Notes: generated by a model not told the origin, from the letters alone. DNA of 64,000 nt from Bacillus sp. J37 (GCF_000518865.1 NZ_JAEK01000012.1:1-64000); one strand, 5' to 3'. Positions 24,531 to 34,709 are shown, counted from the first letter of the stretch. Made by a program: numbers and translations.

Positions 24531-26822
24531 TTATCCTATATCTGCAGTAACAAATTGTTTAACAGACCTATGCAATTGTTCATTTTGTTGTTTCATCATG
24601 TTAATGTTCTCTACCATATCAAGATTTAGGTCAAGATTAGTTTTCATATTTTGAAAGACTTTCTCCATCCGGCCTGTCATTTCTTTAAAACTATCTTGCT
24701 GCTCATATCGTCTACCTTGAATCGTGACCGTATCACGATTTACGCGTTCCAACGTAATGAGAAAATCATTCATAAAGTGATTAACCTGATTGACCTTTTC
24801 ATCAATCGTATGAAATCTTTTCGGCATTTTTACTAATTGATCACTTAATAACTCAATTTTTCGGGATAATTCGATCACCTCAGAAAACCCAGCTGTCGTT
24901 TCTTGTGCTGTACGATGAATCATGTCCCTAATATCTGCTGTTGAGTCTTTGGATTTATTTGCAAGCTTTTTAATCTCATTTGCAACAACTGTAAAGCCTC
25001 TACCAGATTCCCCGGCTCTCGCAGCTTCAATACTGGCATTAAGCGACAGTAAATTTATTTGTTCGGAAACCTCTGTAATCAAGTTAACCATTTGTTCACT
25101 TTCTTTTGCATAATTGGTAATTTTGGACACATTATCATGAAAAACGGTCAGTTTATGATTAACATCATGATTTAATTCACCCACATCTCGAACAAAGCTT
25201 GATATGTCTGTCATTTCTTTTTGAATCCAGCCCAATTGATGACCTATTTGCTCTATTGAAGAAAAAGCCTGTTGTATTTCTGCAATCACTTGATTTTCCA
25301 CTTCAATCTCCTGTTCAAGCCACTTTTCTGATTTTGATACATACGTATATGTTTCTTCAATTTCTATCATTTGCTGTGATGCACTTTTCTTCGAATCTTC
25401 ACTTAATGACAATACATTCACTGTTGTATCAAGAACATGTGATGTTTGTGTTTTTACTTGGTGTACAAGATCGTTTAATGTGGAAAGCACTGTGTTAAAC
25501 GCTTTATTGAGCTCAGCCATGTCTTCTCCAGGCTCATACTTAATCTTTTTTGTCAAATCTCCTTTTGCCGCTGCAATTTCATTCATCGCAACAATTGTAT
25601 CTAAAACCGAAATGGATGCACCGTGTTCACTTACATTTAGCCCTGCTTCCTCCTCATGCTTCTCTACTCTTATATTTATTGTGAATTTCATTATCCCATA
25701 GATTAATAGCCCCATTCCGAATGCCCAGACAAATGCTGTTCCCGCTCCTAAAGCTTGGACACCTAGCTGCTCAAATCTCGATTGAAGCACAAGATTCTCT
25801 ACCGGCGCAAAAAGGGCAAGTCCAATTGTCCCCCATGCACCACAGACTCCATGAACTGCAATTGCTCCAACTGCATCATCCACTTTAAATACTGATTCAA
25901 TGATTCTTAAAGAAAAAACAACAATCGTTCCACCAATTGCTCCGATAAGCAAAGCTGTTTCAGGTGTTAACACATCCGCTCCAGCTGTTACCGCAACAAG
26001 TCCTCCTAATATTCCATTTAAGATATCCTCTACCTGTGGTCTCTTATCAAGGAACCAGCTTACTATCATTGCTGTTAATCCGCCACTTACTGCTCCAAAA
26101 TGTGTATTCAATGAAATTAATGCAATGTGAATATCTGCCACTCCTGTTGATCCTGCATTAAAACCAAACCATCCAAGCCATAAAATAAACACCCCTGTTA
26201 CAGCTAAGACAGCATTAGACATTGCAAATTTACGGCTTTTTCCATCTGATGAATACTTTCCAATACGGGGACCGACAATAATGGCAGCAGCCAGAGCAAC
26301 CCAGCCTCCGATCGAATGAACGACCGTTGATCCGGCAAAATCCATAAAACCTAAAGCTTCCAACCACCCTTGGCTCTCACCATTCCATAAGCTGCCCCAA
26401 GCCCAATGTCCAAAAATCGGATAAATAATGGCACTAATCATAATTGTACCGATAATATATGCACTAAACTTAACTCGTTCAGCAATAGCCCCGGATACAA
26501 TGGTTGCAGCAGTTCCTGCAAAGACAATTTGGAATAATAAAAACGCCCAATTAGATGGATCTTCCTCAAGCCCTTTAAATAAGAAACCATCCAAGCCGAT
26601 CCATCCAGTAGATGATGAACCAAACATAAAAGCAAAACCAATTAAGGAAAACATTACTGTTGTAATTAATAAATCAATCACATTCTTCATTGCCACATTA
26701 ATTGAGTTTTTTGCCCGGACCAATCCTGCTTCTAATAAAGTGAAGCCAGCTTGCATAAAAAAGACTAAAAAAGTTGCGATAACCATCCATAATACATTTA
26801 CATTAAGTTGTATTGTATCCAC
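24531..26822 (-). CDS. Ammonium transporter fused to a methyl-accepting chemotaxis signalling domain
   Basis: A 763-residue membrane protein in two parts. Residues 1-385 are a full Amt/Mep/Rh channel with about eleven helices. They keep the twin pore histidines (VVHS His169, AVHG His324), the WFGFNAGS segment (216-225) and the [16 protein letters not shown] region. Residues about 405-455 resemble a HAMP linker, and 456-763 form a helical chemoreceptor cytoplasmic domain with the hairpin tip [24 protein letters not shown] at about 587-610. There is no extracellular ligand domain, so the channel itself would be the sensor. Start GTG at 26822 behind GGAGG. No glnK follows. It stands alone between a LacI gene and yhgE. 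Likely an ammonium chemosensor that signals through CheA/CheW; this is inference. Confidence 0.9.
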   Translation of the reverse strand: MDTIQLNVNVLWMVIATFLVFFMQAGFTLLEAGLVRAKNSINVAMKNVIDLLITTVMFSLIGFAFMFGSSSTGWIGLDGFLFKGLEEDPSNWAFLLFQIVFAGTAATIVSGAIAERVKFSAYIIGTIMISAIIYPIFGHWAWGSLWNGESQGWLEALGFMDFAGSTVVHSIGGWVALAAAIIVGPRIGKYSSDGKSRKFAMSNAVLAVTGVFILWLGWFGFNAGSTGVADIHIALISLNTHFGAVSGGLTAMIVSWFLDKRPQVEDILNGILGGLVAVTAGADVLTPETALLIGAIGGTIVVFSLRIIESVFKVDDAVGAIAVHGVCGAWGTIGLALFAPVENLVLQSRFEQLGVQALGAGTAFVWAFGMGLLIYGIMKFTINIRVEKHEEEAGLNVSEHGASISVLDTIVAMNEIAAAKGDLTKKIKYEPGEDMAELNKAFNTVLSTLNDLVHQVKTQTSHVLDTTVNVLSLSEDSKKSASQQMIEIEETYTYVSKSEKWLEQEIEVENQVIAEIQQAFSSIEQIGHQLGWIQKEMTDISSFVRDVGELNHDVNHKLTVFHDNVSKITNYAKESEQMVNLITEVSEQINLLSLNASIEAARAGESGRGFTVVANEIKKLANKSKDSTADIRDMIHRTAQETTAGFSEVIELSRKIELLSDQLVKMPKRFHTIDEKVNQVNHFMNDFLITLERVNRDTVTIQGRRYEQQDSFKEMTGRMEKVFQNMKTNLDLNLDMVENINMMKQQNEQLHRSVKQFVTADIG

Positions 26823-26960
26823 TCTTTACCTCCTCAGTTATAAACCATGTCGTATAATGGTATATTTTATAACATTTTAGGTAAAAAGGGGGAATTTTCA
26901 GAAAAAAAATAGATGATTTTCCAATTTTATATGTCATAAGAACTAACAATACCTCAAAAA

Positions 26961-26988
26961 AAGAACTGACCTACTTGGATCAGTTCTT
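26961..26988 (-). terminator. Terminator of yhgE
   Basis: AAGAACTGA / TCAGTTCTT stem followed by seven T on the minus strand, shortly after the yhgE stop codon. Confidence 0.85.
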
Positions 26989-26999
26989 ACTTTAAGCAT

Positions 27000-29198
27000 T
27001 TATAGATCTTTTTTCACTTTTCTCGAAAAGTAAACAATCGTACCAAGCATCATGACCAACATCATCCCGGCAAGTTTATACACTTGATTCCACATGGTTC
27101 CAAAGTCTCCGATCGAAATAATGGATCTAAATCCTTCTACAGAATATGTCATTGGTAACCAGTGGTTGATTTTTTGGAAAATCTCGGGAAGCAACTCAAT
27201 TGGGAAAGTACCTGCACTTGTTGTTAATTGAAGTATCAACACAATAATGGCAATAAATCTTCCCGGATTATCCATTGTTGTCACTAAAAACTGCACGATT
27301 GCCATAAACGTTAAGCTTGTTATGATACTAAACAGCATAAAGTAACCAACACTTTTAACTTCAAGTCCTAATCCATATAATAAGACAATATCTGCAAGAA
27401 TTGATTGGACAATGGCCACAATACACAACACACTAAATTTACTAGCAAATAACGAGATTCCTGATTTTGGTATTCCTGTTGTTTCCCGCAATGGAAAAAC
27501 AACTGTAACAAGTAAGGAACCGACAAATAATGCTAATGATAAAAAGTAAGGTGCAAGACCTGTTCCGTAATTAGAAACTTTATGAAGCTCTTTTGTTTCA
27601 AGATGAACGGGATCTGCCACCATTTCATATTGATCATCAGAACCTTTTGCATCTTTTGTGTCTGCCGTTGCATCACTTAATTTGCTTGAAAGTTCATTTG
27701 TCCCTTCAGAAAGTTCCGATACCCCATTATTTAATGTAGTCGCCCCATCTGCAAGTTTACTAGTTCCATCCTCCAACGCAACAGAACCGCTTGCTAATTC
27801 ATGAATTCCGTTATCTAATACTTTCCCGCCATTCTCTAATTGCTCTACACCGGTTTTCACTTCTCCGATTTTTTCACCGAATGTTTTTAATCCTTGGCTT
27901 ACTTGTGATTGAGCGTCATTTATTTGAACTGCTCCATTATAAAGTTCTACCTGCCCTGATGTTAACTGTTGCAAAGCATTTTCCACAGATGCAGTTCCTT
28001 CATGAAGCTTACTCGTATTTTCAGGTAGTTGCTCAACATTTGCATATAAGCTATTTGCTCCATCTGAAAGCTGATGTAGATTTGTCGCTAGTTGCTTCCC
28101 GCCATCATCTATACGATTTAGTGCTTCCACAAGATCAAGTAGTTGTTTTTGTTGTTCGTCTTCTAATGGGACCGTTTCTAACGTTGCAGCCAACTGATTT
28201 ACTGTTTCAGTTAGTGTTGAAATATTTTGCGATAAAGAGTCAGCACCTTCACTCGCTGCAACATTTCCTTCAGCAAGCTGTTTCGTTCCTGCAACAAATT
28301 GAGGGGCATTTTCATTTAATTGATTTGTCCCTTCAGTTAGTTGTGGTAAAGCTGCCTGAAGTTCCTCCATTCCATTGAGTGACTTATCTAGGCCTTGCAC
28401 CAAGTTTCCTGTTCCATCTTCGGTTTGAACAGCACCGTCATAAAGCTCTCTCTGTCCTTGTTGCATAGCCGAGAGCCCACTGTTTAAGGTAGATAGTCCA
28501 TTTGACATTTGAGTTGAACCATTTGAAGCTTCATTAAGACCTTCTTTAAAGATAATTGATTTTGACACAAGTTCATGTAGATTTTCATCTAAGGACTGAG
28601 ATCCTTCTTGAAGATCTAGTACACCGTCATCTATTTTTGTGGCTCCATCACTCGCATCACTTATTCCCTCGGCCATTAATTCCATACTGTCAAATAAGTT
28701 TTCTGCATATGTTTTCGTTAAAGAATTTGCTACTTCTTCTTTTATTTTCTCAATTGCACTATCCCCAATTTGGCCTGAGATAAAGTTATAGCCTTTATTT
28801 GTGGTAAACGTTAGTCCGAGTTGCTTTGGTTTATCATCTAGTAGAGTAGTTGCATTTTTCGAAAAATCTTCAGGTATCTCGATGACCATATAGTAATCGT
28901 GGCTCTGAAGTCCTTTTTCTGCTTCCTCACTACCAACAAACTGCCAATCAAACTTATTGTTTTCTTTTAAGTTGTCTATAAGTTCCCCGCCAACATCAAG
29001 CTTTTCATCTTCAAATGTTGTACCAGTGTCCTGATTAACAACAGCAACCGGAAGCTGGTCGAGGTTTCCGTACGGATCCCAAAAAGCACTTAGGTAACCA
29101 CCACTATACATTAAAGGAATAAATAAAACCCCAATAACAGCAATAAGCACTTTTTTATTTTTAAATAATGACTTCCATTCTTCTTTCAATAATGACAT
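27000..29198 (-). CDS. yhgE: YhgE/Pip family membrane protein
   Basis: A 732-residue membrane protein of the YhgE/Pip family (ABC-2-like topology). One N-terminal helix (about 17-33) precedes a long extracytoplasmic region (about 40-530) built of glycine-rich heptad-like repeats of the pattern L-x-x-G-x-x-x-L-x-x-G, followed by five to six helices in the last 200 residues. Homologues act as a phage receptor (Lactococcus Pip), in type VII secretion (EsaA/YueB) or as efflux-like proteins. AGGAGG precedes the ATG. It follows the TetR gene yhgD, which probably represses it. Confidence 0.88.
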   Translation of the reverse strand: MSLLKEEWKSLFKNKKVLIAVIGVLFIPLMYSGGYLSAFWDPYGNLDQLPVAVVNQDTGTTFEDEKLDVGGELIDNLKENNKFDWQFVGSEEAEKGLQSHDYYMVIEIPEDFSKNATTLLDDKPKQLGLTFTTNKGYNFISGQIGDSAIEKIKEEVANSLTKTYAENLFDSMELMAEGISDASDGATKIDDGVLDLQEGSQSLDENLHELVSKSIIFKEGLNEASNGSTQMSNGLSTLNSGLSAMQQGQRELYDGAVQTEDGTGNLVQGLDKSLNGMEELQAALPQLTEGTNQLNENAPQFVAGTKQLAEGNVAASEGADSLSQNISTLTETVNQLAATLETVPLEDEQQKQLLDLVEALNRIDDGGKQLATNLHQLSDGANSLYANVEQLPENTSKLHEGTASVENALQQLTSGQVELYNGAVQINDAQSQVSQGLKTFGEKIGEVKTGVEQLENGGKVLDNGIHELASGSVALEDGTSKLADGATTLNNGVSELSEGTNELSSKLSDATADTKDAKGSDDQYEMVADPVHLETKELHKVSNYGTGLAPYFLSLALFVGSLLVTVVFPLRETTGIPKSGISLFASKFSVLCIVAIVQSILADIVLLYGLGLEVKSVGYFMLFSIITSLTFMAIVQFLVTTMDNPGRFIAIIVLILQLTTSAGTFPIELLPEIFQKINHWLPMTYSVEGFRSIISIGDFGTMWNQVYKLAGMMLVMMLGTIVYFSRKVKKDL

Positions 29199-29265
29199 GC
29201 TCTATTCCCTCCTATGTGACAAACTCTCAAAAGATTGACATGTCGATATAATTTCCAATACTTAA

Positions 29266-29288
29266 TGACCATTTTATCCATCTGGTCA
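29266..29288. promoter_or_regulatory. Candidate YhgD operator upstream of yhgE
   Basis: TGACCA-N11-TGGTCA in the yhgD-yhgE gap, a 23-base inverted repeat with the same length and ends as the site at 29908-29930. Confidence 0.55.
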
Positions 29289-29309
29289 CTTTTCACCTAA
29301 ATAAGAGGA

Positions 29310-29885
29310 TTATCTTATAGACAATCCCTTTAATAAGTAACCTTCAAAGATCTCAGCAATTTTTCCTTTTTCTAATGGTTCATGGTGCTTTTCCCAATCA
29401 AAAATGAGTGAAATATATAATTTAAGAATGATAAAAGCAGTCAGTTCCGGGTCACATTGTTTTAGTTCGTTACGATTGATTGCATCAATAATTTTTTGTT
29501 TTATATATTGTAATACCATTTCTTCGACTTTTTGCACACCTTCATTCACTGTCGGTGTCCCCATTTCTTGGCTTTCCTGAAATATCTTAATTGTTAGATG
29601 GTGGGTTTTCCGAAATTCCAGAATGCTATATAATGCTTGATGCACACTATCTACAAACGGACGTTGTGAATCAAAGGCTTCATCTGCGACTATTTTCATA
29701 TCAAGCAATAGATGATCAATGATTTCTGAAAATAAATCCTCTTTATTTTTATAGAAAGTATAAATGGTGCCTTTTCCAACATTAGCGAGTTTTGATACAA
29801 GATCCATTGTCGTACCTTTATAACCAAATTGCGCAAAAGATTTTGTAGCAGCTTCTAATATTTGCTTCTTACGATCGACGCTCAT
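29310..29885 (-). CDS. yhgD: TetR family regulator YhgD
   Basis: A 191-residue repressor with an N-terminal TetR helix-turn-helix (ILEAATKSFAQFGYKGTTMDLVSKLANVGKGTIYTFYKNKEDLF, about 8-51) and a helical ligand domain. The start at 29885 is placed by CAGGAG eight bases upstream. It lies directly upstream of yhgE on the same strand. Similar 23-base inverted repeats occur before both genes, consistent with self-repression and control of yhgE. The inducer is unknown. Confidence 0.87.
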   Translation of the reverse strand: MSVDRKKQILEAATKSFAQFGYKGTTMDLVSKLANVGKGTIYTFYKNKEDLFSEIIDHLLLDMKIVADEAFDSQRPFVDSVHQALYSILEFRKTHHLTIKIFQESQEMGTPTVNEGVQKVEEMVLQYIKQKIIDAINRNELKQCDPELTAFIILKLYISLIFDWEKHHEPLEKGKIAEIFEGYLLKGLSIR

Positions 29886-29907
29886 AGGTTTCACTCCTGA
29901 AGAATAT

Positions 29908-29930
29908 TGACCAAATGAACAAATCAGTCA
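29908..29930. promoter_or_regulatory. Candidate YhgD operator upstream of yhgD
   Basis: TGACCAAATGAACAAATCAGTCA reads as a partial inverted repeat and aligns over its length with the site before yhgE. Confidence 0.5.
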
Positions 29931-29982
29931 GTTGTTATTTATGTAATATAACATGCCATTCTCTTTTTTACAAGGAGAAAAA

Positions 29983-30588
29983 TCAGGCAACTTTTGCAAC
30001 ACCTTGTTCATCAAAAAGACTTTGGATTTTGTTTACTTGTTCCTGATTTTCTATCACAACATATTTTGTTGTGAAAAAGAGTGTACCTTTTACTTTTACC
30101 GAAAGTTTGTAACCGTTATCAACTCTTGTGCTATATCCATATAGCTCGTGCCAGCGAATGATTTTTTCTGTTTTATAGGATTGAATTTGTTGAGTAGAAT
30201 AATACCTGCCATCTAAAATGATTCCATTTGCTAAAACATAAAAACAACTTTTATGTTTTACCGCGCTGATGATAATAAAAAATAGATAGGCAGAGCTAAT
30301 GAAGGATGACTTTAACCAGTCTGTTGTAAGGACCATAATTAGAAGAATGAATAGTAGTAGTAACGCAAAGAATGTTCCCCACTTCACATATTGATACGTT
30401 TTTGTATTCTTCGATAAGGGCTCCATCTCTTTCCATTCATTTGGGATCAGAATATGTTGAAAATCTGTTTGCCTTTTTGGAAAAAGAGCATCATGAGACA
30501 TTTCTGCAGCCTTTTTAATATTTAATCGATATTGAATTAAATATCCAATACCTATAAGAAAGATCACGATATAAAGTATATCAATCAT
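29983..30588 (-). CDS. Hypothetical membrane protein with C-terminal soluble domain
   Basis: A 201-residue protein with an N-terminal helix (about 2-20), two adjacent helices at about 72-110 and a C-terminal soluble segment rich in beta-strand residues (GIILDGRYYSTQQIQSY, WHELYGYSTRVDNGYKLSVKVKG, FTTKYVVIENQEQVNKIQSLFDE). The tail resembles DUF5673-like or PH-like domains seen in Bacillus membrane proteins. GAGGGGGAAG precedes the ATG. It ends about 100 bases before yhgD. Function unknown. Confidence 0.7.
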   Translation of the reverse strand: MIDILYIVIFLIGIGYLIQYRLNIKKAAEMSHDALFPKRQTDFQHILIPNEWKEMEPLSKNTKTYQYVKWGTFFALLLLFILLIMVLTTDWLKSSFISSAYLFFIIISAVKHKSCFYVLANGIILDGRYYSTQQIQSYKTEKIIRWHELYGYSTRVDNGYKLSVKVKGTLFFTTKYVVIENQEQVNKIQSLFDEQGVAKVA

Positions 30589-30707
30589 TTGATTCTCTTC
30601 CCCCTCTATATTAAATTCAATAGATGAATTCTTCTTTATATATTATACGGAACAAGTTTGTAATAGGTTTCATAGAATATGTAATCTTTTACAACCACTT
30701 ACATATA

Positions 30708-30740
30708 AAAAACTGATCAGCTTTTGCGATCAGTTTTTAT
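30708..30740 (-). terminator. Terminator of the amidase gene
   Basis: AAAAACTGATC / GATCAGTTTTT, 11 bp perfect, with a T-rich end on the minus strand; overlaps the amidase stop codon. Confidence 0.85.
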
Positions 30741-32206
30741 CTTTTAAATGGAGCTACCCGATGTTTTGTTCCTTGTTCAAACGAATAAGCTATTTCTATT
30801 AAGGTCGGTTCCATATAGGCCTTCGCTGTAAAAGTAATTCCTACAGGTTCCCCTTCATTCGTATACCCAGCAGGCACAGCAATCGATGGGTAACCCGCTT
30901 TTGACGGAATCATCTCACCATTAGCGTTTGGGAAGACAAGCGCATCTAATTCATGCTCTTTCATTGCAGAATCTATCCCTTTAGTTTTAGATAAATAATC
31001 ATCTTTTTCCAAACTCTCCAGGTATTCGGGGGAGGTTAAATGGCCACTGGTCAAATCGGCATCAAGAAAAACCTTTTGTCCATACTTTAACGCTTTTTCA
31101 CCTAATTGTTCATTCGCTTGTATCAGATCAGTTAACGTACGGACTCCAACACTTAAGTCAATAGTTTTTAAATATGCTTGAAGGTCGGTTTTAAATTCAT
31201 ATAGCATCACATTTATATCCCAGTTTTCATTTGTTGAAGGAATATCAATTGAATCAATAACAGTAGCACCTAGCTCTTCTAATTTCTTAATACTTTGATT
31301 CATTACGGTACGTTGTGACTCACTTAGTTCATCAAAATAGGTGTTGCGTGCAATTCCAATTCTTTTTCCAGATAGTCCATCTATTTTCAGATGATGTGTA
31401 AAATCGTGATGAACTAACTCATTGCTTAGTGTAGCAGGATCTAAAGGATCTATTCCCCTTAAACTATTAAGTAAGATGGTGGCATCTTTTACTGTTCTCG
31501 CCATCGGTCCTGCCGTATCTTGCGTATGAGAAATTGGGATAATTCCTTTTCGACTTATTAGTCCCACTGTTGGCTTAATCCCAACAAGCGAGTTTTGACT
31601 GGCAGGACTTAATATAGAGCCGGAAGTTTCGGTTCCAACTGCTAAGACTGCTAAATTTGCTGCAATGGCTGCTCCGGAACCCGAGCTAGAGCCTCCAACG
31701 ATAAATGAAGCACCATACGGATTCAAGACTTGACCACCTCTTGAACTGTAGCCTGACGGCATGTCTTCTGCCATGAAGTTCGCCCATTCTGTTAGATTCG
31801 TCTTCCCTAAAATAATAGCTCCAGCCTCTCTCAGCTGCTTTACTAAAGTCGCATCTTCCTTAGCATATGAATTGGCTAGCACTAGAGATCCTGCACTTGT
31901 ATGCATTTTATCTGCGGTATCAATATTATCTTTAATTAGTATTGGTATACCGTGTAACGGCCCGCGAGACCCCTTTGTTTTGCGTTCATAATCAAGTGCA
32001 GCAGCCATATGTAAGACATCCGGATTAACTTCTATAATGGAATTTAATTTCGGTCCGGATTGATCTATGTCAGCTATTCTTGATAAATACATGAGGACTA
32101 ATTCTCTGGATGTGATCTCATAACGTTCAAGTTTTTCTTGGATTTCATCAACCGTTACCTCTTCCAGCCATTCATTTTTCAACTTGTTAAGCTGCTCATT
32201 TATCAT
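30737..32206 (-). CDS. Amidase signature family enzyme
   Basis: Hydrolyses an amide bond; cytosolic. The 489-residue protein has the Ser-cisSer-Lys triad context: GIPILIKDNIDT with the lysine, the glycine/serine-rich GGSSSGSGAAIAANLAVLAVGTETSGSI with both serines. It is not part of a gatCAB operon, so not the tRNA amidotransferase. The start at 32206 has AAGGGGA six bases upstream. It lies behind hemH, in the place where B. subtilis has hemY, but a terminator separates it from hemH. Substrate unknown. Confidence 0.88.
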   Translation of the reverse strand: MINEQLNKLKNEWLEEVTVDEIQEKLERYEITSRELVLMYLSRIADIDQSGPKLNSIIEVNPDVLHMAAALDYERKTKGSRGPLHGIPILIKDNIDTADKMHTSAGSLVLANSYAKEDATLVKQLREAGAIILGKTNLTEWANFMAEDMPSGYSSRGGQVLNPYGASFIVGGSSSGSGAAIAANLAVLAVGTETSGSILSPASQNSLVGIKPTVGLISRKGIIPISHTQDTAGPMARTVKDATILLNSLRGIDPLDPATLSNELVHHDFTHHLKIDGLSGKRIGIARNTYFDELSESQRTVMNQSIKKLEELGATVIDSIDIPSTNENWDINVMLYEFKTDLQAYLKTIDLSVGVRTLTDLIQANEQLGEKALKYGQKVFLDADLTSGHLTSPEYLESLEKDDYLSKTKGIDSAMKEHELDALVFPNANGEMIPSKAGYPSIAVPAGYTNEGEPVGITFTAKAYMEPTLIEIAYSFEQGTKHRVAPFKR

Positions 32207-32267
32207 GCATGTTCCCCTTCCCTTGTCACTCATACTCCCATTTTACTTGTTACATCTCCAACTTACA

Positions 32268-32306
32268 AAAAGAAGCAGCAAAACACTTTGTTTCACTGCT
32301 TCTTTT
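32268..32306 (-). terminator. Terminator of hemH
   Basis: AAAAGAAGCAG / CTGCTTCTTTT arms with an 17-base loop and a T-run on the minus strand, right after the hemH stop codon. Confidence 0.85.
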
Positions 32307-32308
32307 CC

Positions 32309-33238
32309 TTATTTATTTACATGTTTTAATACAACTGTTGCCAGGCAGTCAATGAACTCAGGTTTTGCATTTGGCATTTCAGGACGATAGTAGCTCGCTC
32401 CTAATTCATCCGTGATAACCTTACATTCATAATCATTATCGTATAGAACTTCCAAATGATCTGCTACAAATCCGACCGGCACATAAACAAATGTTTTATA
32501 GCCTTCATTATATAAATCTCTTGTTAAATCTTGAACATCCGGTCCTAACCATGGTTCAGGTGTGTTACCGGCACTTTGCCATCCTGTCACATACTTTTTA
32601 ACTCCTGCTGCTTCCGCAATTAAATCAGCAGTTTCCTGTAACTGCTGTGGATAAGGGTCACCATTTGCAATAATCTTTTCAGGTAAGCTGTGTGCAGAGA
32701 CGACTAACACTGATGAGTCTTTTTCTTCTTGTTTCATACTGCCATATGTTTTTTTCAGTTGATCTGCCCAATATGAAATAAATTTTGGCTCTGTGTACCA
32801 GCTTTCAACAGATGTAATCGTTAAGCCCCCAAGCTTTTCTGCTTCTTCCTTTGCCCGTCCATTATAAGACTTGACACTAAACGTAGAGAAATGGGGAGCT
32901 AATACGATACTTACTGCTTCATTAATCCCATCCTCATGCATTTGTTTGACAGCATCTTCGACAAATGGCTCAATATGCTTTAAACCAAGATACATCTTAA
33001 ATTCAATTTCATCTTGACTATCATTTAAACGCTGTTCAAGCTTCTCTGCTTGTTCTAACGTAATTTTAGCTAGTGGTGAAATACCACCAATAGCTTCATA
33101 GCGATCTTTTAAGTCCTGAAGCATTTCGGGTGCCGGTTTCCGTCCATGTCTAATATGAGTGTAATAACGCTCGATATCCTCCTCTTTATAAGGCGTACCG
33201 TATGCCATTACTAGTAATCCCATTTTTTTCTTACTCAC
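32309..33238 (-). CDS. hemH: Ferrochelatase / coproporphyrin III ferrochelatase
   Basis: Inserts iron into the porphyrin ring; in Firmicutes this is the coproporphyrin ferrochelatase CpfC. The 309-residue protein matches the B. subtilis size (310), with [25 protein letters not shown] at the N-terminus, the metal-binding histidine in [13 protein letters not shown], and [17 protein letters not shown]. It follows hemE by about 30 bases in one operon. A terminator directly after it means that hemY/cgoX is not downstream here. Confidence 0.94.
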   Translation of the reverse strand: MSKKKMGLLVMAYGTPYKEEDIERYYTHIRHGRKPAPEMLQDLKDRYEAIGGISPLAKITLEQAEKLEQRLNDSQDEIEFKMYLGLKHIEPFVEDAVKQMHEDGINEAVSIVLAPHFSTFSVKSYNGRAKEEAEKLGGLTITSVESWYTEPKFISYWADQLKKTYGSMKQEEKDSSVLVVSAHSLPEKIIANGDPYPQQLQETADLIAEAAGVKKYVTGWQSAGNTPEPWLGPDVQDLTRDLYNEGYKTFVYVPVGFVADHLEVLYDNDYECKVITDELGASYYRPEMPNAKPEFIDCLATVVLKHVNK

Positions 33239-33270
33239 TTGTATTCACCTCATGATTCTATTTTTAAGGG

Positions 33271-34323
33271 TTATTGACCTACTTTTGCTTTCTTTGTATA
33301 ATCATGAACAAATGATGTTAATTGTTTTAATGATTCCGGGTTTACTTGTGGGAAAACACCATGTCCAAGATTAAATATATATCCATCCTGCTTCATCCCT
33401 TGGTCTAATATTTCCTTTGCTCTTTCTTCAATTACTTCCCAAGGAGATAGTAAGATTGCCGGGTCAAGATTTCCTTGCAATGATTTAGTAAGTCCCATTG
33501 AACGAGCCTCTTGTATTGGAAGTCTCCAATCCAATCCAACAACATCAAGCGGAAGGTCATGCCATTCGTGTGCTAGATGACTAGCACCTACACCGAACAT
33601 AATAAGTGGTACATTTTCCTCTTTTAGTTCAGCAAAGATTCGCTCCATCGTCGGCTTAATATACACACGGTAATCTGCTACATTTAATGCACCTACCCAC
33701 GAATCAAAGACCTGGATAGCCTTTACACCTGCACGAATTTGAGCTTTTACATATGTAATACACATTTCAGCAAGTTTATCCATTAAAGCAAACCAAGCAT
33801 GCGGCTCTGAATACATAAACGCTTTTGTCTTGTTATAGTTTTTTGAAGGACCTCCTTCAATCATATAACTGGCAAGAGTAAAAGGAGCTCCGGTAAAACC
33901 GATAAGAGGAACTTCGAGCTGCTCTTTGGTTAGTAACTTTATTGTATCTAATACATAAGGAACATCACTTTCCGGATCGATCTCTCCCAGTTTCTCAACA
34001 TCTTGAATAGAGCGAATTGTATCATCAATAACCGGACCAATTCCCGATTTAATTTCAACATTTACACCAATTGCCGGAAGTGGTGTCATAATATCTTTAT
34101 ATAGAATGGCAGCATCCACATCATACTGTTCAACAGGCAGCCTTGTCACATACGCACAAAGCTCTGGTTGATGTGTGATCTCAAATAAGCTGTATTTTTC
34201 TTTTATCGCCCGATATTCAGGCTGTGACCTGCCTGCTTGTCTCATATACCAAACTGGAACATAATCTGTCTTTTCTCCACGACACGCCTTAAGAAACGTA
34301 TCATTGATTTTCTTTTCAGCCAT
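33271..34323 (-). CDS. hemE: Uroporphyrinogen III decarboxylase
   Basis: Decarboxylates uroporphyrinogen III to coproporphyrinogen III. The 350-residue enzyme has the N-terminal signature [16 protein letters not shown], the second motif [17 protein letters not shown] and the C-terminal GHGVFP. The start at 34323 is preceded by GAAAGGTGG; an ATG-like frame nine codons upstream is less well placed. First gene of a hemEH operon with a possible PerR-like box upstream. Confidence 0.95.
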   Translation of the reverse strand: MAEKKINDTFLKACRGEKTDYVPVWYMRQAGRSQPEYRAIKEKYSLFEITHQPELCAYVTRLPVEQYDVDAAILYKDIMTPLPAIGVNVEIKSGIGPVIDDTIRSIQDVEKLGEIDPESDVPYVLDTIKLLTKEQLEVPLIGFTGAPFTLASYMIEGGPSKNYNKTKAFMYSEPHAWFALMDKLAEMCITYVKAQIRAGVKAIQVFDSWVGALNVADYRVYIKPTMERIFAELKEENVPLIMFGVGASHLAHEWHDLPLDVVGLDWRLPIQEARSMGLTKSLQGNLDPAILLSPWEVIEERAKEILDQGMKQDGYIFNLGHGVFPQVNPESLKQLTSFVHDYTKKAKVGQ

Positions 34324-34372
34324 TCTAAAAATCCACCTTTCTATGCACAAGGGTCAATCCCTAATTATTAAA

Positions 34373-34387
34373 TTATATTAATTATAA
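34373..34387. promoter_or_regulatory. PerR-box-like sequence upstream of hemE
   Basis: TTATATTAATTATAA matches the 7-1-7 PerR box (TTATAATNATTATAA) with one mismatch. The surroundings are very AT-rich, so a chance match is possible. Confidence 0.35.
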
Positions 34388-34494
34388 AGTAATACTTATT
34401 CTATATTATTCTCTCTGCACTTTCAACTATAACGGTTTCATTTCCGGTTGTATAGCATAGATCGGCAAATGTCAAAAAAAAGACGAAAAGAATA

Positions 34495-34663
34495 CAAAAG
34501 CACAAGCGCCTTGATCTGCCCCGACAAGTATAAGACGATTAAGAATAGAAGGCGTTCTTTGCCTTCAATTCATTTTCGGCTTATGACCTCGAGGCAGTCT
34601 AAAATCGCGACGTCAATCTCCACGACTGCACTTGCTCGTCCTGTGCTTCGGAGCTAGACACCA
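34495..34663. repeat. Intergenic repeat, family B, copy 1
   Basis: A relatively GC-rich block between pbpF and hemE (AAGCGCCTTGATCTGCCCCG to GTGCTTCGGAGCTAGACACC). Its last part (CTGCACTTGC-CGTC/ATCCTGTGCTTCGGAGCT) recurs at 53861-53940 and its end at 41471-41492. Such elements are common between genes in Bacillaceae. Apart from this element I see nothing else in 34388-34709. Confidence 0.75.
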
Positions 34664-34709
34664 AAACTAAGTACAAAATCAAATACTTTCTTATCTTAAT
34701 ACCTTTATA

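Noticed and set aside
27791-28378. 195-codon open frame on the plus strand inside yhgE
   Set aside because: It is a shadow of the repeated heptad coding of yhgE and is leucine/histidine-rich as expected from antisense reading.
34448-34657. 69-codon open frame over the family B repeat
   Set aside because: The sequence is a dispersed repeat; no binding site and no conserved peptide.
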